Shown: positions 1 through 10,256 of the stretch, piece after piece | How the letters are laid out: each line of letters begins with the position of its first letter | Numbering within the stretch: position 1 is the stretch's first letter | Source of the DNA: Porogramme epimiltina | Taxonomy: Eukaryota; Basidiomycota; Agaricomycetes; Polyporales; Polyporaceae | Reading direction: 5' to 3' | Assembly: GCA_900155495.1 (NCBI GenBank) | Contig: FTLJ01000233.1 | Location: forward strand, 1-64,000 | Length of the DNA: 64,000 bases | The notes under the pieces: model-generated | What the model saw: the letters and a program-made list of their open reading frames with translations, nothing else | Told to the model about the DNA's origin: nothing | The model's database searches: none | Made by a program: the position numbers and the translations under genes

Positions 1-4
1 CCTA

Positions 5-38
5 GTCTGGTGGGCGGGGAGAGGTGTATAAGGGACAG
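5..38 (+). other. Probable sequencing-adapter remnant (Nextera-like)
   Basis: Bases 20-38 match the 19-bp Tn5 mosaic end used in Nextera libraries at 17 of 19 positions. Bases 5-19 match the adjoining read-2 adapter at about 12 of 15. All five differences are changes to G, as expected from dark-cycle miscalls of two-colour Illumina chemistry. The + strand frame through it reads CIRDS, a well-known adapter-derived peptide. The comparison is from memory of the adapter. Genomic sequence probably starts near base 39. Confidence 0.8.
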
Positions 39-105
39 TGGGAGAGGGGGGTGGGCGGAGATGGAGGGGGAAGGGCGAGCGACAGCGAATGGGAGTAGAG
101 GAGGA

Positions 106-3100
106 TCACCGCAGGTCGACAATCTCGAGGGGCAGCTCCTTCATTTGCACGTGGTTGTCGTCGCAGTCCTGTTGGAGGAAGGGGGGCGCGATTCGGGGCT
201 GCCGCGTCAGCCGCGGACGTAATGGACGGGGCGGAAGCGGGCGCGCGAGACGCAGACTCACGGTGTAAATTGGGACGTCGGGGTGCGGGTGGAACGCCTC
301 CTTCGCGTTGCACTCCAGGATGGTCTGCAGCCCGCCGGGGTTCGTGAGGCGAAAGATGCCGAACCTGCGGGGCGAGGCGGAGTACGTAAGAGGGTTGAAT
401 GCGGAGGGCGCGGGTCCCGGGGCTCGGGGTTCGGGGCTGGGAGGGGGGGCGCGCAGTTAGGGAAGAAGGAAGAAGGTGCTCACTGAGGCTTTGAGGAGGG
501 GGCGCAGACGATCGCGAACGACTCGGGGAGCATGCGCTGGAAGCCGGAGTGCGTGTGCAGATCGACCGAGGACATGAAGCCTGCGCGTGTCGCTCGGTAT
601 TAGCGTCTCGCAGGTCTAGGCGGGGCGCATATACTCACATGACTGCGTAGGGTGCGTATGTATCTGCGTTGAAAACGACAGATGAGTATCCCTCAGGACC
701 GAGCGGATTCCGAGCTCGAGCGCACTCACCCAACCGAGCGTGATCAGATGCCGGTCCTCTGTGAACTGGAGGACGAGCTCCTCCTCGTCCATCATGCACG
801 TGTCGCTCGTCGAGTGCTGCTTCGGGATCAGGAGCGTCGTCACGACGTACTTTGTGCGCATGTCCTTGCCAAGCAGGAGCCCGCACGTCTCGCGGTTCTG
901 CAGCGTGTTCACACGCGCGATCGAGAGGAACTTGGAGAGGCACTCGTGCGGGAGCTTGACGTTCCGCAGCTCCTGCACTTGCGCGTCCTTGGAGCTTCCC
1001 TGGACTATACGCGCCGGAGACGCGCTTGATGCGGACGACGGTGTAGAGACGGACGTGGAGGAGCCATTGGTTCGGTGATGAACAAGATGTTGCGGGGGAT
1101 GCGGAAGAGGCTGGTGCGATGGGGGCCGCGCGCCACCGGGAGAAGGTCCACGCTGGCTGGAGTGCGGTTGTGGGTGTGGGTAAGACGGAGCCGAGGGCAT
1201 GGGAGGTGGGTGATGTGAGCTAGGAACAGGCATGTGAGTAGGGTATGGTGGGATGACGGGGGCAACCGGCGTAGATTGTGAAGGGAGGATATTGTTGTAG
1301 AGGCCGTTGGTGTGAGATTTGGGCTCAAAGAGGAGAGAAGAGTCTGGGGCGAGCGACATGGTGGGAGAACTGAACATAGATTGCAGGGAAGGAACGTAGC
1401 CCTGCTTGAGCTGGTGCTGAGACATGAGGGAAGGGTATTTGATAGAGCCCATCTCCGGCGGTGGAGGAGACGTTGTAGTGATTGGCGGCGGGTACGACGT
1501 ACTGCGGTAGCGGTCAACACTAAGCAACATGTGAGAGCGAAAGCTGCGTACCCGGAGACTGGCTTCCTGGGTGTATGCTCAGCACTTCGGTGGCGACTCC
1601 AAGATCCTTTATTGCCCTCTACGTCTGTCGAAGAATCATAGTCGTATTTCGCTGGACTCTCCAGAGGCATAGACAGTCCGCCAAACGTGTGAGGGTCAGC
1701 TGGTCGGGACGGCTGAGGTGCGTAGACGGATCGCCCGGAGGTCCTTGCGCCCGGGTCCGGCTCGGGCATACGGAATGGTGGGGAAGACGCAGTGCTTGGC
1801 GGCGGCGCAGCGGGAGAGGGTGTGGATCCCGTATACTCCCTCCTCGCCGAGCGCGCAGCGACGTCCGACTCTTGCTGCCTGCGCATGATGCCTTCCTGCT
1901 CGACTCTACGCTTGTCATCGACCGCTCTCCTTGCCTCCGCCGCAGCATACCGCCTGTTCTCTTCCTCTCGCCTCTGCCTTTCCGTCTGCGCCGCCCGATC
2001 CGGATCCTCTCGTCTCCGATCCTCCCGCCACGCAGCCTCTTCCCGTGCCAGCCGCTCTCGTTCCTCCGCTTGCCTGCGCTCTCGATCCTCCCGCTGCCAC
2101 GCCACCTCTCTCCGAGCCGCCTCCTGCGCTTCCCGAGCGCGTTCTTCCACCCGGGTCATATGTGGGTCGCCAGACGCTGGGCTGCTCGAGCTAGGACTCG
2201 AGCGCTGACTAGACTTCCAATTCTCGTATCGTTCGACGAGGGCGGGCTTGAGTTGACTAAGGCTGTCGAGTATGTCTTGGCCGTTCTATAAATGTAGATG
2301 GCAACGTTAGAGACACGGCCTTTGGTATAGATGGGTAGTTCAAATGTATGCGGATCCCGAGAGCGCGAAATCGACGAGTGTGAACAAGATCGCGATCGTT
2401 GGTGAGTCGCGGAGGGTAGTTCATATCTTGTACGCTTTTCGTATCTTGGATCGTCAGGGTCACCACCCATAAGAGCACGCGTGTACGCGTGACCCGCACA
2501 ATGTTATACTTGCCCGTGGGTTGGCAGGGGGGCACCCCCAATAGATTATTCCCTCGGGTCAAGGACGAGTACACCGCGATTTACTCGTGCTTGACCCGCG
2601 GCACATCCCACGCAGTATGCTGCGACATTCCCGCGGGCTGAACGGAAGCCGCACGAAAGTGGCGGGTATTCAATGTAACTCATGGGTAAGCATCGCCTCA
2701 CGAAACTGAAACCAATTGAAGAATAGAGAGCGGTAGCGAAGAAGGCGGGCCAGGTCTCCTGCACGTTAAGAGTAGAAACAAGAGCTCACCATCCCAAGGT
2801 TTGACCTCTGATCAGCGTTGAGCAGTGTTTGGTACTCTCTATGTGTCGGGAGCTTCTCGAGGACGATTGTGGCGGCCTTTGCATACTCAACGAATGCATT
2901 TTCATAATCTTTATCCTGTACTAGAAGCTCTGCGTTGCGTCTTGCTTTCTCGGCGGTGCGTAGCCAATGCTTGAGGCCCTTAGAGGGATCCCAGAGATTC
3001 TCTTGGGCTTGACCTGCAAGCTCGGCAATAGTTGCTGGGCGGTAGTAGTTGTTAGGTCGGGAGGAGCTAGGGCCTGCGCCCGTAGCGGGATGTGGTGATG

Positions 3101-3107
3101 AGTTCAT
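106..3107 (-). CDS. sst2: AMSH/STAMBP-family JAMM deubiquitinase
   Basis: Predicted zinc metalloprotease that cleaves Lys63-linked ubiquitin chains at endosomes (ESCRT/MVB sorting), judged by family. Exon 1 (3107-2790) encodes a USP8-dimer/MIT-like N-terminus ([13 protein letters not shown], then a helix bundle ending near [13 protein letters not shown]). Exon 2 starts at 2285 with [20 protein letters not shown] and continues into a charged Arg/Glu-rich coiled coil (about 2160-1900) and a Pro/Ser-rich linker. The C-terminal MPN+ domain starts near 990 ([24 protein letters not shown]). The catalytic JAMM motif is complete across an intron: HTHPTQSC, then [14 protein letters not shown]. The protein ends LEIVDLR, as AMSH proteins do. 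The start was chosen at [10 protein letters not shown] because the longer upstream reading is not conserved in style. Intron 1 is 504 nt, long for this genome, and holds a hairpin. The symbol follows the S. pombe orthologue name. Confidence 0.9.
2555..2598. repeat. Inverted repeat (hairpin) in intron 1 of the AMSH gene
   Basis: Arms 2555-2571 and 2582-2598 are 17 nt each and complementary with one mismatch (CGGGTCAAGGACGAGTA against its complement), separated by a 10-nt loop. It lies in the middle of the unusually long first intron. It could be a MITE-like insertion or a chance stem; no target-site duplication was identified. Confidence 0.55.
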
Positions 3108-3488
3108 GGTGGAAGGTGAAGAGAAGACGGCGAAGAGGTAAGTAGTCGCTAAGCGGTTTGAGCCGGTACCGCCGCAGTCCCCAGACGAGTCTCTCGCCGT
3201 CCGTGGCTCCAACTGCGCCCCGAAAGCGTGGCTGTGTGAGACGCTCGATACAATTATGTAAGCATTCCATAGGCGCTCGTCCGTCAAGCAGCTACTTTGC
3301 AGAAGCGCCCATACAGCGCCGTCGAAAAGCCGGACCCAGCGCTGAGCTGGACAGTGACTTTGACCGCGCCCGCCTCGTCCACCCTTGCTCCCTAACCTGT
3401 CCGCTCATTACACCACACGCGTCGCGTCGACCAGGTGTCGAGGCCCTATCTCCAACCCTCCCGGTCCTCGGACGACACTGACGGCGCC
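3108..3488. promoter_or_regulatory. Divergent promoter region between the deubiquitinase and GT90 genes
   Basis: This 381-bp gap separates two divergently transcribed start codons (3107 minus, 3489 plus), so it must hold both promoters and 5' UTRs. I see no clear TATA box. It is pyrimidine-rich on the + strand just before 3489. Confidence 0.5.
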
Positions 3489-6400
3489 ATGCACGAAGGT
3501 CTCTCCATCCAGCGCAAGGGCGTTCTCTTCTTCACTGCGGTCATCATCATCTTTATGCAAGGTGGTCTCTGGGCTGCACGACGACATGGCGCAGACAACT
3601 TCCCGGACAACTCACTCGTCGCCTCGAGCTACCTCCCATCCTTTGGCAAGGCGGCCGGGCGGCCAACCGTCAAGGAGCATCCCATACCACAGTTCATGAC
3701 ACAGGCTGAAAACAAGTTCCGCACCCTCCTCTCGCGTCAAAGCCCGACCCTCGAGGCCGCTGTCAAGGAGTACCAGCGGCGATATGGCAGAAAGCCCCCG
3801 CGTGGTTTCGACGACTGGTGGCGCTTCGCGAAGAATAACAGCGTCCTCATGATTGACGAATACGACAATATTGACGAAGACCTTGCTCCGTTCTGGAATG
3901 TGACAGCGGAGCAGCTGAGAAGCCGAGCACAGCTGGTAGGCCAGACTGTTCATATATTACACGCATAAACTCATCATGCACAGGCAGGATACCTCCCCTT
4001 CGTCGACCTAGTCCGCGTCCGGGACGGAAAGGCGATTGCGGTGAACGTCGTGGATGGGCACGACAGCCCTGACGTCAGCGCGCGTGCGAACGGCTTCGTT
4101 TCTATTCTAGAGTCATTCCAGACTAAAGTGAGTTGTCCGGTCTCTCTAAATCCGTAGACGTTCGGCCGTGTCAAACTCTCGACGGTGAGCACCCTGCATG
4201 CCGCCATGTATGCGTCTACATCGTGCCCCGCGGTCGTGTAAACACCGTCGGGTAGAGTTTGCGGGATACGATGGGACCATGCATGTGCACCCGGCACTCG
4301 ACGGCGTCATAGCTCATCGTCCAATGGCTGCATACCTGCGGGGGTAGGTCGCGGATTCCCGCAACCACTGCCCGCACGCTCAGGGGATAGCGTGTCGGCC
4401 TGAGCGAGGCGGAGGCCATGCAGTGGATCAGCGGGACACTTCCTCTCCCATCCATGGGGGCCCGGGCTCAGTTGGGATGTGATCAGCCCCCTGTCCCATA
4501 CATGCTTCATAGCGCTGATGCTTCCAGCTGCTATAGAGAACAACGTTGCATCAGTGTAGGGATTGGTACAACTTTGACCTATCACTACACGTTGTAGATT
4601 GGCGCTTTCTCTCAGTTTCACCCGCCGCGGCTGTGATTGAGTCGCAAAACGGGCAGAGCTATTTATCTCGACCGTCGTCTGCCGCCAAATGGGCCGATCG
4701 AAGGTTTCATGCGCGCGTGCGCGAGCTGGACTGGGCGTGTAAGAGGCCGCCTTCCTGACGTACCCTTGGGCGCCCAGTCCTTAATGCCGCCTACTGGCAG
4801 TGGTCCATAAGACGACCTAACGTCTCAACAAGCATGCGATGCCTTAGCAGCAGGGAACCTCCTGCTTTCATTGAGATGAACTTTCACATCTCAAGTAGAG
4901 CGGTTTTACCTACAGCGCCTTCCAAGTCATTGTTATGGCATTCGCGTTCCCTAACAGTCTCGTCCAGGATGCTGATCGCCGCCCGTAGCTTCCTGACATG
5001 GACTTCCCCATCAACGCCATGGCTGAGGGCCGTATCCTCACCCCATACACACTACGGATACCTTCTAACGAGTCGGAGAAGCTCAATACTGGTGCGTCAT
5101 GATCTGTCCGTTCTCGTGGTCAACACCGTTAATGCAAGGGACAGATGCTATCAATGACGAGTTTACTACTAATCGACAGCCTGACTGGCGAGGCGAAGGG
5201 AACGTATGGGAGGCTTATCGTCGAACATGCCCCCCCGGCTCCGCCGCCCGACGGCTCTTCAGTTCATACCGAGCATCATCCATAAGCAAAACGAGCCAAC
5301 TCGTCGCACGGAGCGAGGAGTTTGTCTTCGATAACGGTATCGCTGGGGCTTACTCGTTTTGTTCTAACCCCTGGGCGCACTACAATCAAGGCCATTTCTT
5401 TTCCGACTGGAGGACGATCGCCGCCCTCTTCCCCATGTTCTCACCCGCGAAGGCGCCGGGCTACTCTGATATCCGGATACCGAGTCATTATTATTACGCG
5501 CAAACTCGTCGGTATACGTACGGCTGGGATCCTGTTAACCTCCAGCTCAAGGATGTCGACGATATGGAAACCGCGTGGGAGGATAAGGATGACAAGATAT
5601 TCTGGCGTGGTGCGTCCACCGGCGGCGGCAGCTCCCCACCTGGCTTTGCGGCGCAATATCAACGTCATAGGTGCGTCTCCGTTCCGATAATCCGTATATA
5701 AACTGCCTCACCGTGATCACAGGTTCGTCCGCCTTGCAAGTGACCAGTCCACCACGAATCGTACGATCGTATTTGCCGACCCGCCCGGATCGACGAACTA
5801 CGTGTATGCAGATGTCCCCGCGGCGACGCTCAACGATGAGATCATGGACGTGGCATTCCTAAAGGTTGTTGGCGCGGAGAACTTTCCGGGCGGCATCGAG
5901 GAGCTAGTTCGTGTCCATCGCATCGACGATGGTGGCGCGACCCTGGGCGACCACTGGAAGCACAAATATGTCGTGGATCTCGATGGAATGAGCTATTCCG
6001 GGCGGTTCTTTTCGTTCATGGAGTCGGACAGTGCTGTGCTGAAGGCCACCGTCTACCGCGAGTTCTTCTCGGATTGGATACAGCCGTGGTACGTCATGCG
6101 CCTCCCAGCATGTTCCCATGACATCCACCTCTGACGTTGGGCCTGCAGGCTGCATTACATCCCGGTGTCACAGTCGTATGCGGAGATCTACAATATCCAT
6201 GCCTTCTTTTCGGGCGCGACAGAATCCACCCTCCACGCCGCGAACGCGACGGTCCTCTATATGCCCGCGGAGAAGCGCAAGACCATCGATGGAGACCGGA
6301 GGCTTAGACGGATAGCACGCGCCGGGAAGCAGTGGAAACGGACCATGGGTCGGAGGGTGGATATGGAAGGTGCGTCCCTCGGTGTCCGTTTGTTCTATAT

Positions 6401-6590
6401 TCGCACTAGACACCCTCTTCTCGTGTGCCTTGCTGCACTTCCGCGTTACGTGTCGTCCGGCCCATTTTTGAGTTGCTGGAGTCTCCGCTGACACCTCTGT
6501 TCCACTCCCCCAGCGTATGTGTACCGCCTGTGCTTGGAGTACGCGCGACTGTGGTCGGATGACCGGGACGGGATGAGTTTCAGCCTATGA
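3489..6590 (+). CDS. GT90 (CAP10-like) glycosyltransferase, possibly damaged
   Basis: Type II membrane glycosyltransferase of the GT90/CAP10 group, which includes the Cryptococcus capsule xylosyltransferase-related proteins; the substrate here is unknown. Exon 1 starts MHEGLSIQRKG, followed by one transmembrane anchor (VLFFTAVIIIFMQGGLW) and the stem with YGRKPPRGFDDWW. The catalytic part shows DWRGEGNVWEAYRRTCPPGS, NPWAHYNQGHFFSDWR, DDKIFWRGASTGG, KYVVDLDGMSYSGRF and SFMESDSAVLKATVYREF, all typical. The protein ends GMSFSL at 6590. Oddities: the intron between SFQTK and LPDMDFPIN is 851 nt (4138-4988) where others are about 55 nt. The stretch after it reads TLRIP where the family has EHYGYP-like residues, which fits compensating indels. 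The next splice (about 5090-5180) does not keep frame with a consensus site. The gene is either recently damaged or misassembled here. Confidence 0.8.
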
Positions 6591-8113
6591 ACCACGATAT
6601 GTCATGTGCTTCCCTTCACTCGGTGTAAGTGTCTCTCAGTGCTCCAGTGACGCCTTTCGGAGTTCCATCCGCGGCGGCCCTCTGTGACCATGCTGTAGGG
6701 CTAGAGCGCTGATCCAGGTCTTTGCCTCAGAATGTATAGATCGGGCTCTACGGGGACTTTCGCATTAGAGTTATCGTAGGACTGTATTAGTACCGGGCTC
6801 TCGCCATGCCGCGGCGGCTGCAAATATATCGTTTGTGTAATGCATGCGAATGGGCGGTGAAATTGAGCCGATGCAGTCTGAGAGCCTCAGGGCGGGGGGA
6901 CGCGCTCGCCGCTGATCGTCTGTGGGATGGGCCTCGGCGCTTCTGGCGCAGCTCACGCCCTGTTCCCAACTCCGTCCACCCATTCATGTCATCTCAGCCA
7001 CAGCTATCGTCGTCCGTCAGGTGCTAGCGCGAGACGATCAGCGCCGCTCAACTCTCCCGTCTGCCGCCCGGATGCCTCTCGGACTTTGGGCGCGCGAAGC
7101 CTCCAGCCTCTCGCATCAGCCTCTCGCATCATCGCCGTCGCCCTCCACGGAAGGATCGCCTCTCGCCGCAGTTGAGCCTAAGGAGATATGAAGGGTGCGT
7201 CAGGACCGTAGGACTATCCCCGGGGCAGGAAGCTGCGAGCGCGAAGCCTTCCCGCGCATTCACTCGCCCCCAAAGAGCCATCGGGCGCATGGGAATCCGC
7301 TCCTCCGCAACGATCTTCTACAACAACACGCCTCCTCCTCGTGGCCGGCGCACGAACGCTAGTCCACCCCGCCCGAGGGGCCCCCCTCACCTCCCTGCCA
7401 CCAGGGCGTGGAGCTCGCGCTCTGGCCCCTGGCGCGGCGGAACCCCTACGCGCCGCCGCGGTCTGGGCTGCGGAAGCTTCGACGCGGCTCTCTCGCTGTT
7501 CTGGCGGCAAGGTGATCTCGTTATATGGACGTACGCCCGCTGCGTGCTCACTCTAGTGTACAGGTGCGGCAGCCGCAACGTTGTTTTCCGCCCGCCCCAA
7601 GTGCTGCACCGGTCTGCTGCGCGCACATCGGGCTTGCACTGCTAAACAAATAGCGAGGAGCTCCGCGTTTTGTCCGGGCTCCTCGTGCACCCGGAGCGGC
7701 GCTATCGTGCGCATCGTGCGGCGTGGGCCCCCGCGATCGCCTCCGAGATCCAAGTCCACGCAGGGGGGAGGGGCGCGAAGCTTCCCGGCGGTGTGATGTT
7801 CCATCTGAGGAAAACACGTTGCACGAGCGTGTCGAAGATGCGATCGCCCCCCGTTTTCTGTTGTTTCGGCGGACTGTCGTCATAAGACTCGCCCGCAGGC
7901 GCGCCCATACCCTGATATACGCCCTGTCCCCGTGGGCTTTGCTGCGCTACCGCTCGCTACCTCCACCGCTCCATTGTCGTCGCAGGACGTCTCTGGCACC
8001 TTCCACGCTGACCACTGACCACTTCCTTTGTCCCCCCTCGAGCTCGCCCTGACTACCCGCACGGCCACCCATCACAACCGAACTGCGTTACCGCCCACTC
8101 GACGGCCATAGCA
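6591..8113. other. Intergenic, GC-rich, no gene recognised
   Basis: Several overlapping open frames exist on both strands, as expected from high GC content, but none shows family motifs, plausible splicing or a hydrophobic pattern. A short AT-rich run near 6770-6840 breaks the composition. The last few hundred bases are presumably the promoter of the next gene. Confidence 0.5.
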
Positions 8114-9724
8114 ATGACCAGACCACCACCCGCGATGTCGCTTTCTGCCCTCTCCACCATGTCCTCCCCCACCCCCAGTCGATATCCCGACCTTCCCGTA
8201 CCGCGCACCCAAAGCCTATCCGAATTCGAGGTCGAGCACACGATGTCACCAGGCAAGCCCATGCACCCCGTGAGCAAGCCAAGGAGACGAGGTTCGGATC
8301 CCGACTACGACCCACAAGCAGCATACCGTGCAGCGATAGCCTCCATCGTCAGCTCAAAAGCCCGCCCCTTCACCGTCTCCGGGCGCGTCCCCATGGACCC
8401 GACGAACCTCACGCTGTTCTTCCGGTCAAAGGTGTGTCCCCGGCGTGCTCGCCTCGGGCGGTAGTGGGGGAGTGATCGCTAACGAGTCCTCGTCGCACCC
8501 ACGTGTAGAGTGGAATCTGCCACTCCCTAGACTTCCCCATTGATGTTGACGTGGACATGCCACCCGCACTGGACGTGCTCATCGCCTCGTGTCTGTCACA
8601 CCCGACTGTGAGCGAATACGAGAACGAGTCCCTCTACTACCCCCCGAACCTCCCGCTCACCGCAACGCTCGAACTCGCCAACCACCCGATCCTCGACGCG
8701 GTCCGCAACACGCTCTTCCCTTCACTCCCCGTCGGACACTATCTCACCGCAGTGCGGGATAAGCTCGAGCTGTGGCCCAAGGGGAACGGGCTCGTTGTGC
8801 AAAACCGGCCCCTCGACAACCGCGTCGCGACAATCCTTGTTACGCTCCCCGTCAAATTCCGCGGCGGCTCGCTGCTCGTCCGGAGCACGGACCGACACGA
8901 GGAGAAGTTCTACGGACGCGGCGGCAAGGGCGGCGACCTCGAGTGGACGGCGTTCATGTCCGATTGCGAGTACGAAATCCAGCCGGTGCGGAGCGGGTGC
9001 CGACTCACGATCTCGTACGCGGTGCAGCTCAAGTCGTTCGGGCCGGCGGGCATCCAGCCCGACCCGCTCATCACTCCGAGCGACTACTTCCTCGACCTTC
9101 TCTCGCCCGTGCTGAACCTGTCGCGTGGACGCAAGATCGCTTTCTACCTTACGGCAGAGTACGGCGTCAACCCCGGCGACGTGCTCGCCGAGTCGTTGGT
9201 GCCTAACGTAAGTCCTACTTCGCTGGTTGTTCTTTCTCCCGCTGACATTCGTTATGCTCGTACAGCTCAAGGGCGGCGACTCGATCATCTACCACGCGCT
9301 CAAGCTGTACAAGCTGCAGCCAGAGCTCAGGTGGACCGCTGGCGGTTACATCTGGCCCGTGGATCAGACCGTGGAAATGGTCAGCGAGAACGCGGACAGC
9401 CCGACTGCCTCCATCGGACGGCAGTCGCTTTCCGGGCTCGGTGGCGGTAGCGTCGCGGGCAGTGCCAGCGGCGGGCGCGGCATGTCGTCGCGGGGGCCGT
9501 TCAGCTCGACAGCGTCGGAGCCGGGCGAGGACGAGACGGACGACCTGCGGCTGAAGGTGGTGAAGAGCGGGGGCATCCCACTCGTGGAGGCGGACATCAT
9601 GGTCCTCTCCGACCACATCACGTTCCCGGGCGTCATCTCGCGCGAGAAGGTGCCGTTCGTGTCGTCGCTGGGCGAGATGGAGAAGCTGGTGGTGAACGTG
9701 CTGATGGTGGTGTATGTACCGTGA
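8114..9724 (+). CDS. Fe(II)/2-oxoglutarate dioxygenase-like protein, likely without a complete metal site
   Basis: Three exons (8114-8431, 8509-9207, 9266-9724), all joined in phase 0 at GT..AG borders, give 491 aa. The first 90 residues are Ser/Pro-rich. The core has the layout of a fungal Fe2OG-dioxygenase family: an N-terminal region with CHSLDFPIDVDVDMPPALD, then GGSLLVRSTDRHEEKF, then WTAFMSDCEYEIQPVRSGC followed by RLTISYAVQL. In relatives, as I remember them, the second block reads SDCEHEV, with His as the distal iron ligand. Here it is Tyr, so the site may be inactive or rebuilt. The C-terminal part (from 9266) has a low-complexity Gly/Ser loop and ends MVVYVP. Start at MTRPPPAMS; MSLSALS seven codons later is an alternative. 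Confidence 0.7.
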
Positions 9725-10256
9725 CCGCTCGCGGCTCGGTCGGCCAGCGCTGCTTCAGTTCAGTGTTGTGCCGCGTCGGACTCTGGTGTCTATTGCTTTG
9801 TCGCTTTCATTTGGTTTCTTGTTGTTGAGATATGTTGTATTAGTAGCAATGTATCGTATACGCCCACCCATAATCTGCTGGATGGTCGCCGTTTCCCTTT
9901 GCTGCCGACTTTCGGTCTCAGACCTGTCCAGACTTTGGTGACTTCCGTGTGTTGCCTCGGCCGCAGCGGCTCCGCCTCAGGCTGCTCATGATCAGGCCCA
10001 AGGGGGCAGCACTGAGGGCAATTCCCCGTAAGCGCCGGATGTGCCCGGGCGCGCGCTCCGCACTTGTCCCGCCAATAAGCGTGTGAAGATTATGCGGCCA
10101 ATCAGGAGCGCGCGGTTTCACTCGGCGAAAGCCGGAGTTCGGTCATCGTGTTGGGAGACGAGCGCGTCGTCTTCCACCCTTTCCTCGTCGTGAGCACCTC
10201 GCCGCCGTGCGCGCTCTTTATTGCCCCACCACCCTCTCTTCTCCTCGGCGGAAGCC
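9725..10256. other. Intergenic: 3' region of the dioxygenase-like gene and promoter of NDUFS1
   Basis: This 532-bp gap lies between two genes on the same strand. A T-rich stretch at about 9790-9850 probably holds the 3' UTR and polyadenylation signals. I see no RNA gene or repeat. Confidence 0.5.

Noticed and set aside
7172..7885. Overlapping open frames of 70-157 codons on both strands
   Set aside because: All are products of high GC content, with Arg/Ala/Pro-rich random composition, no splice logic and no family signal.
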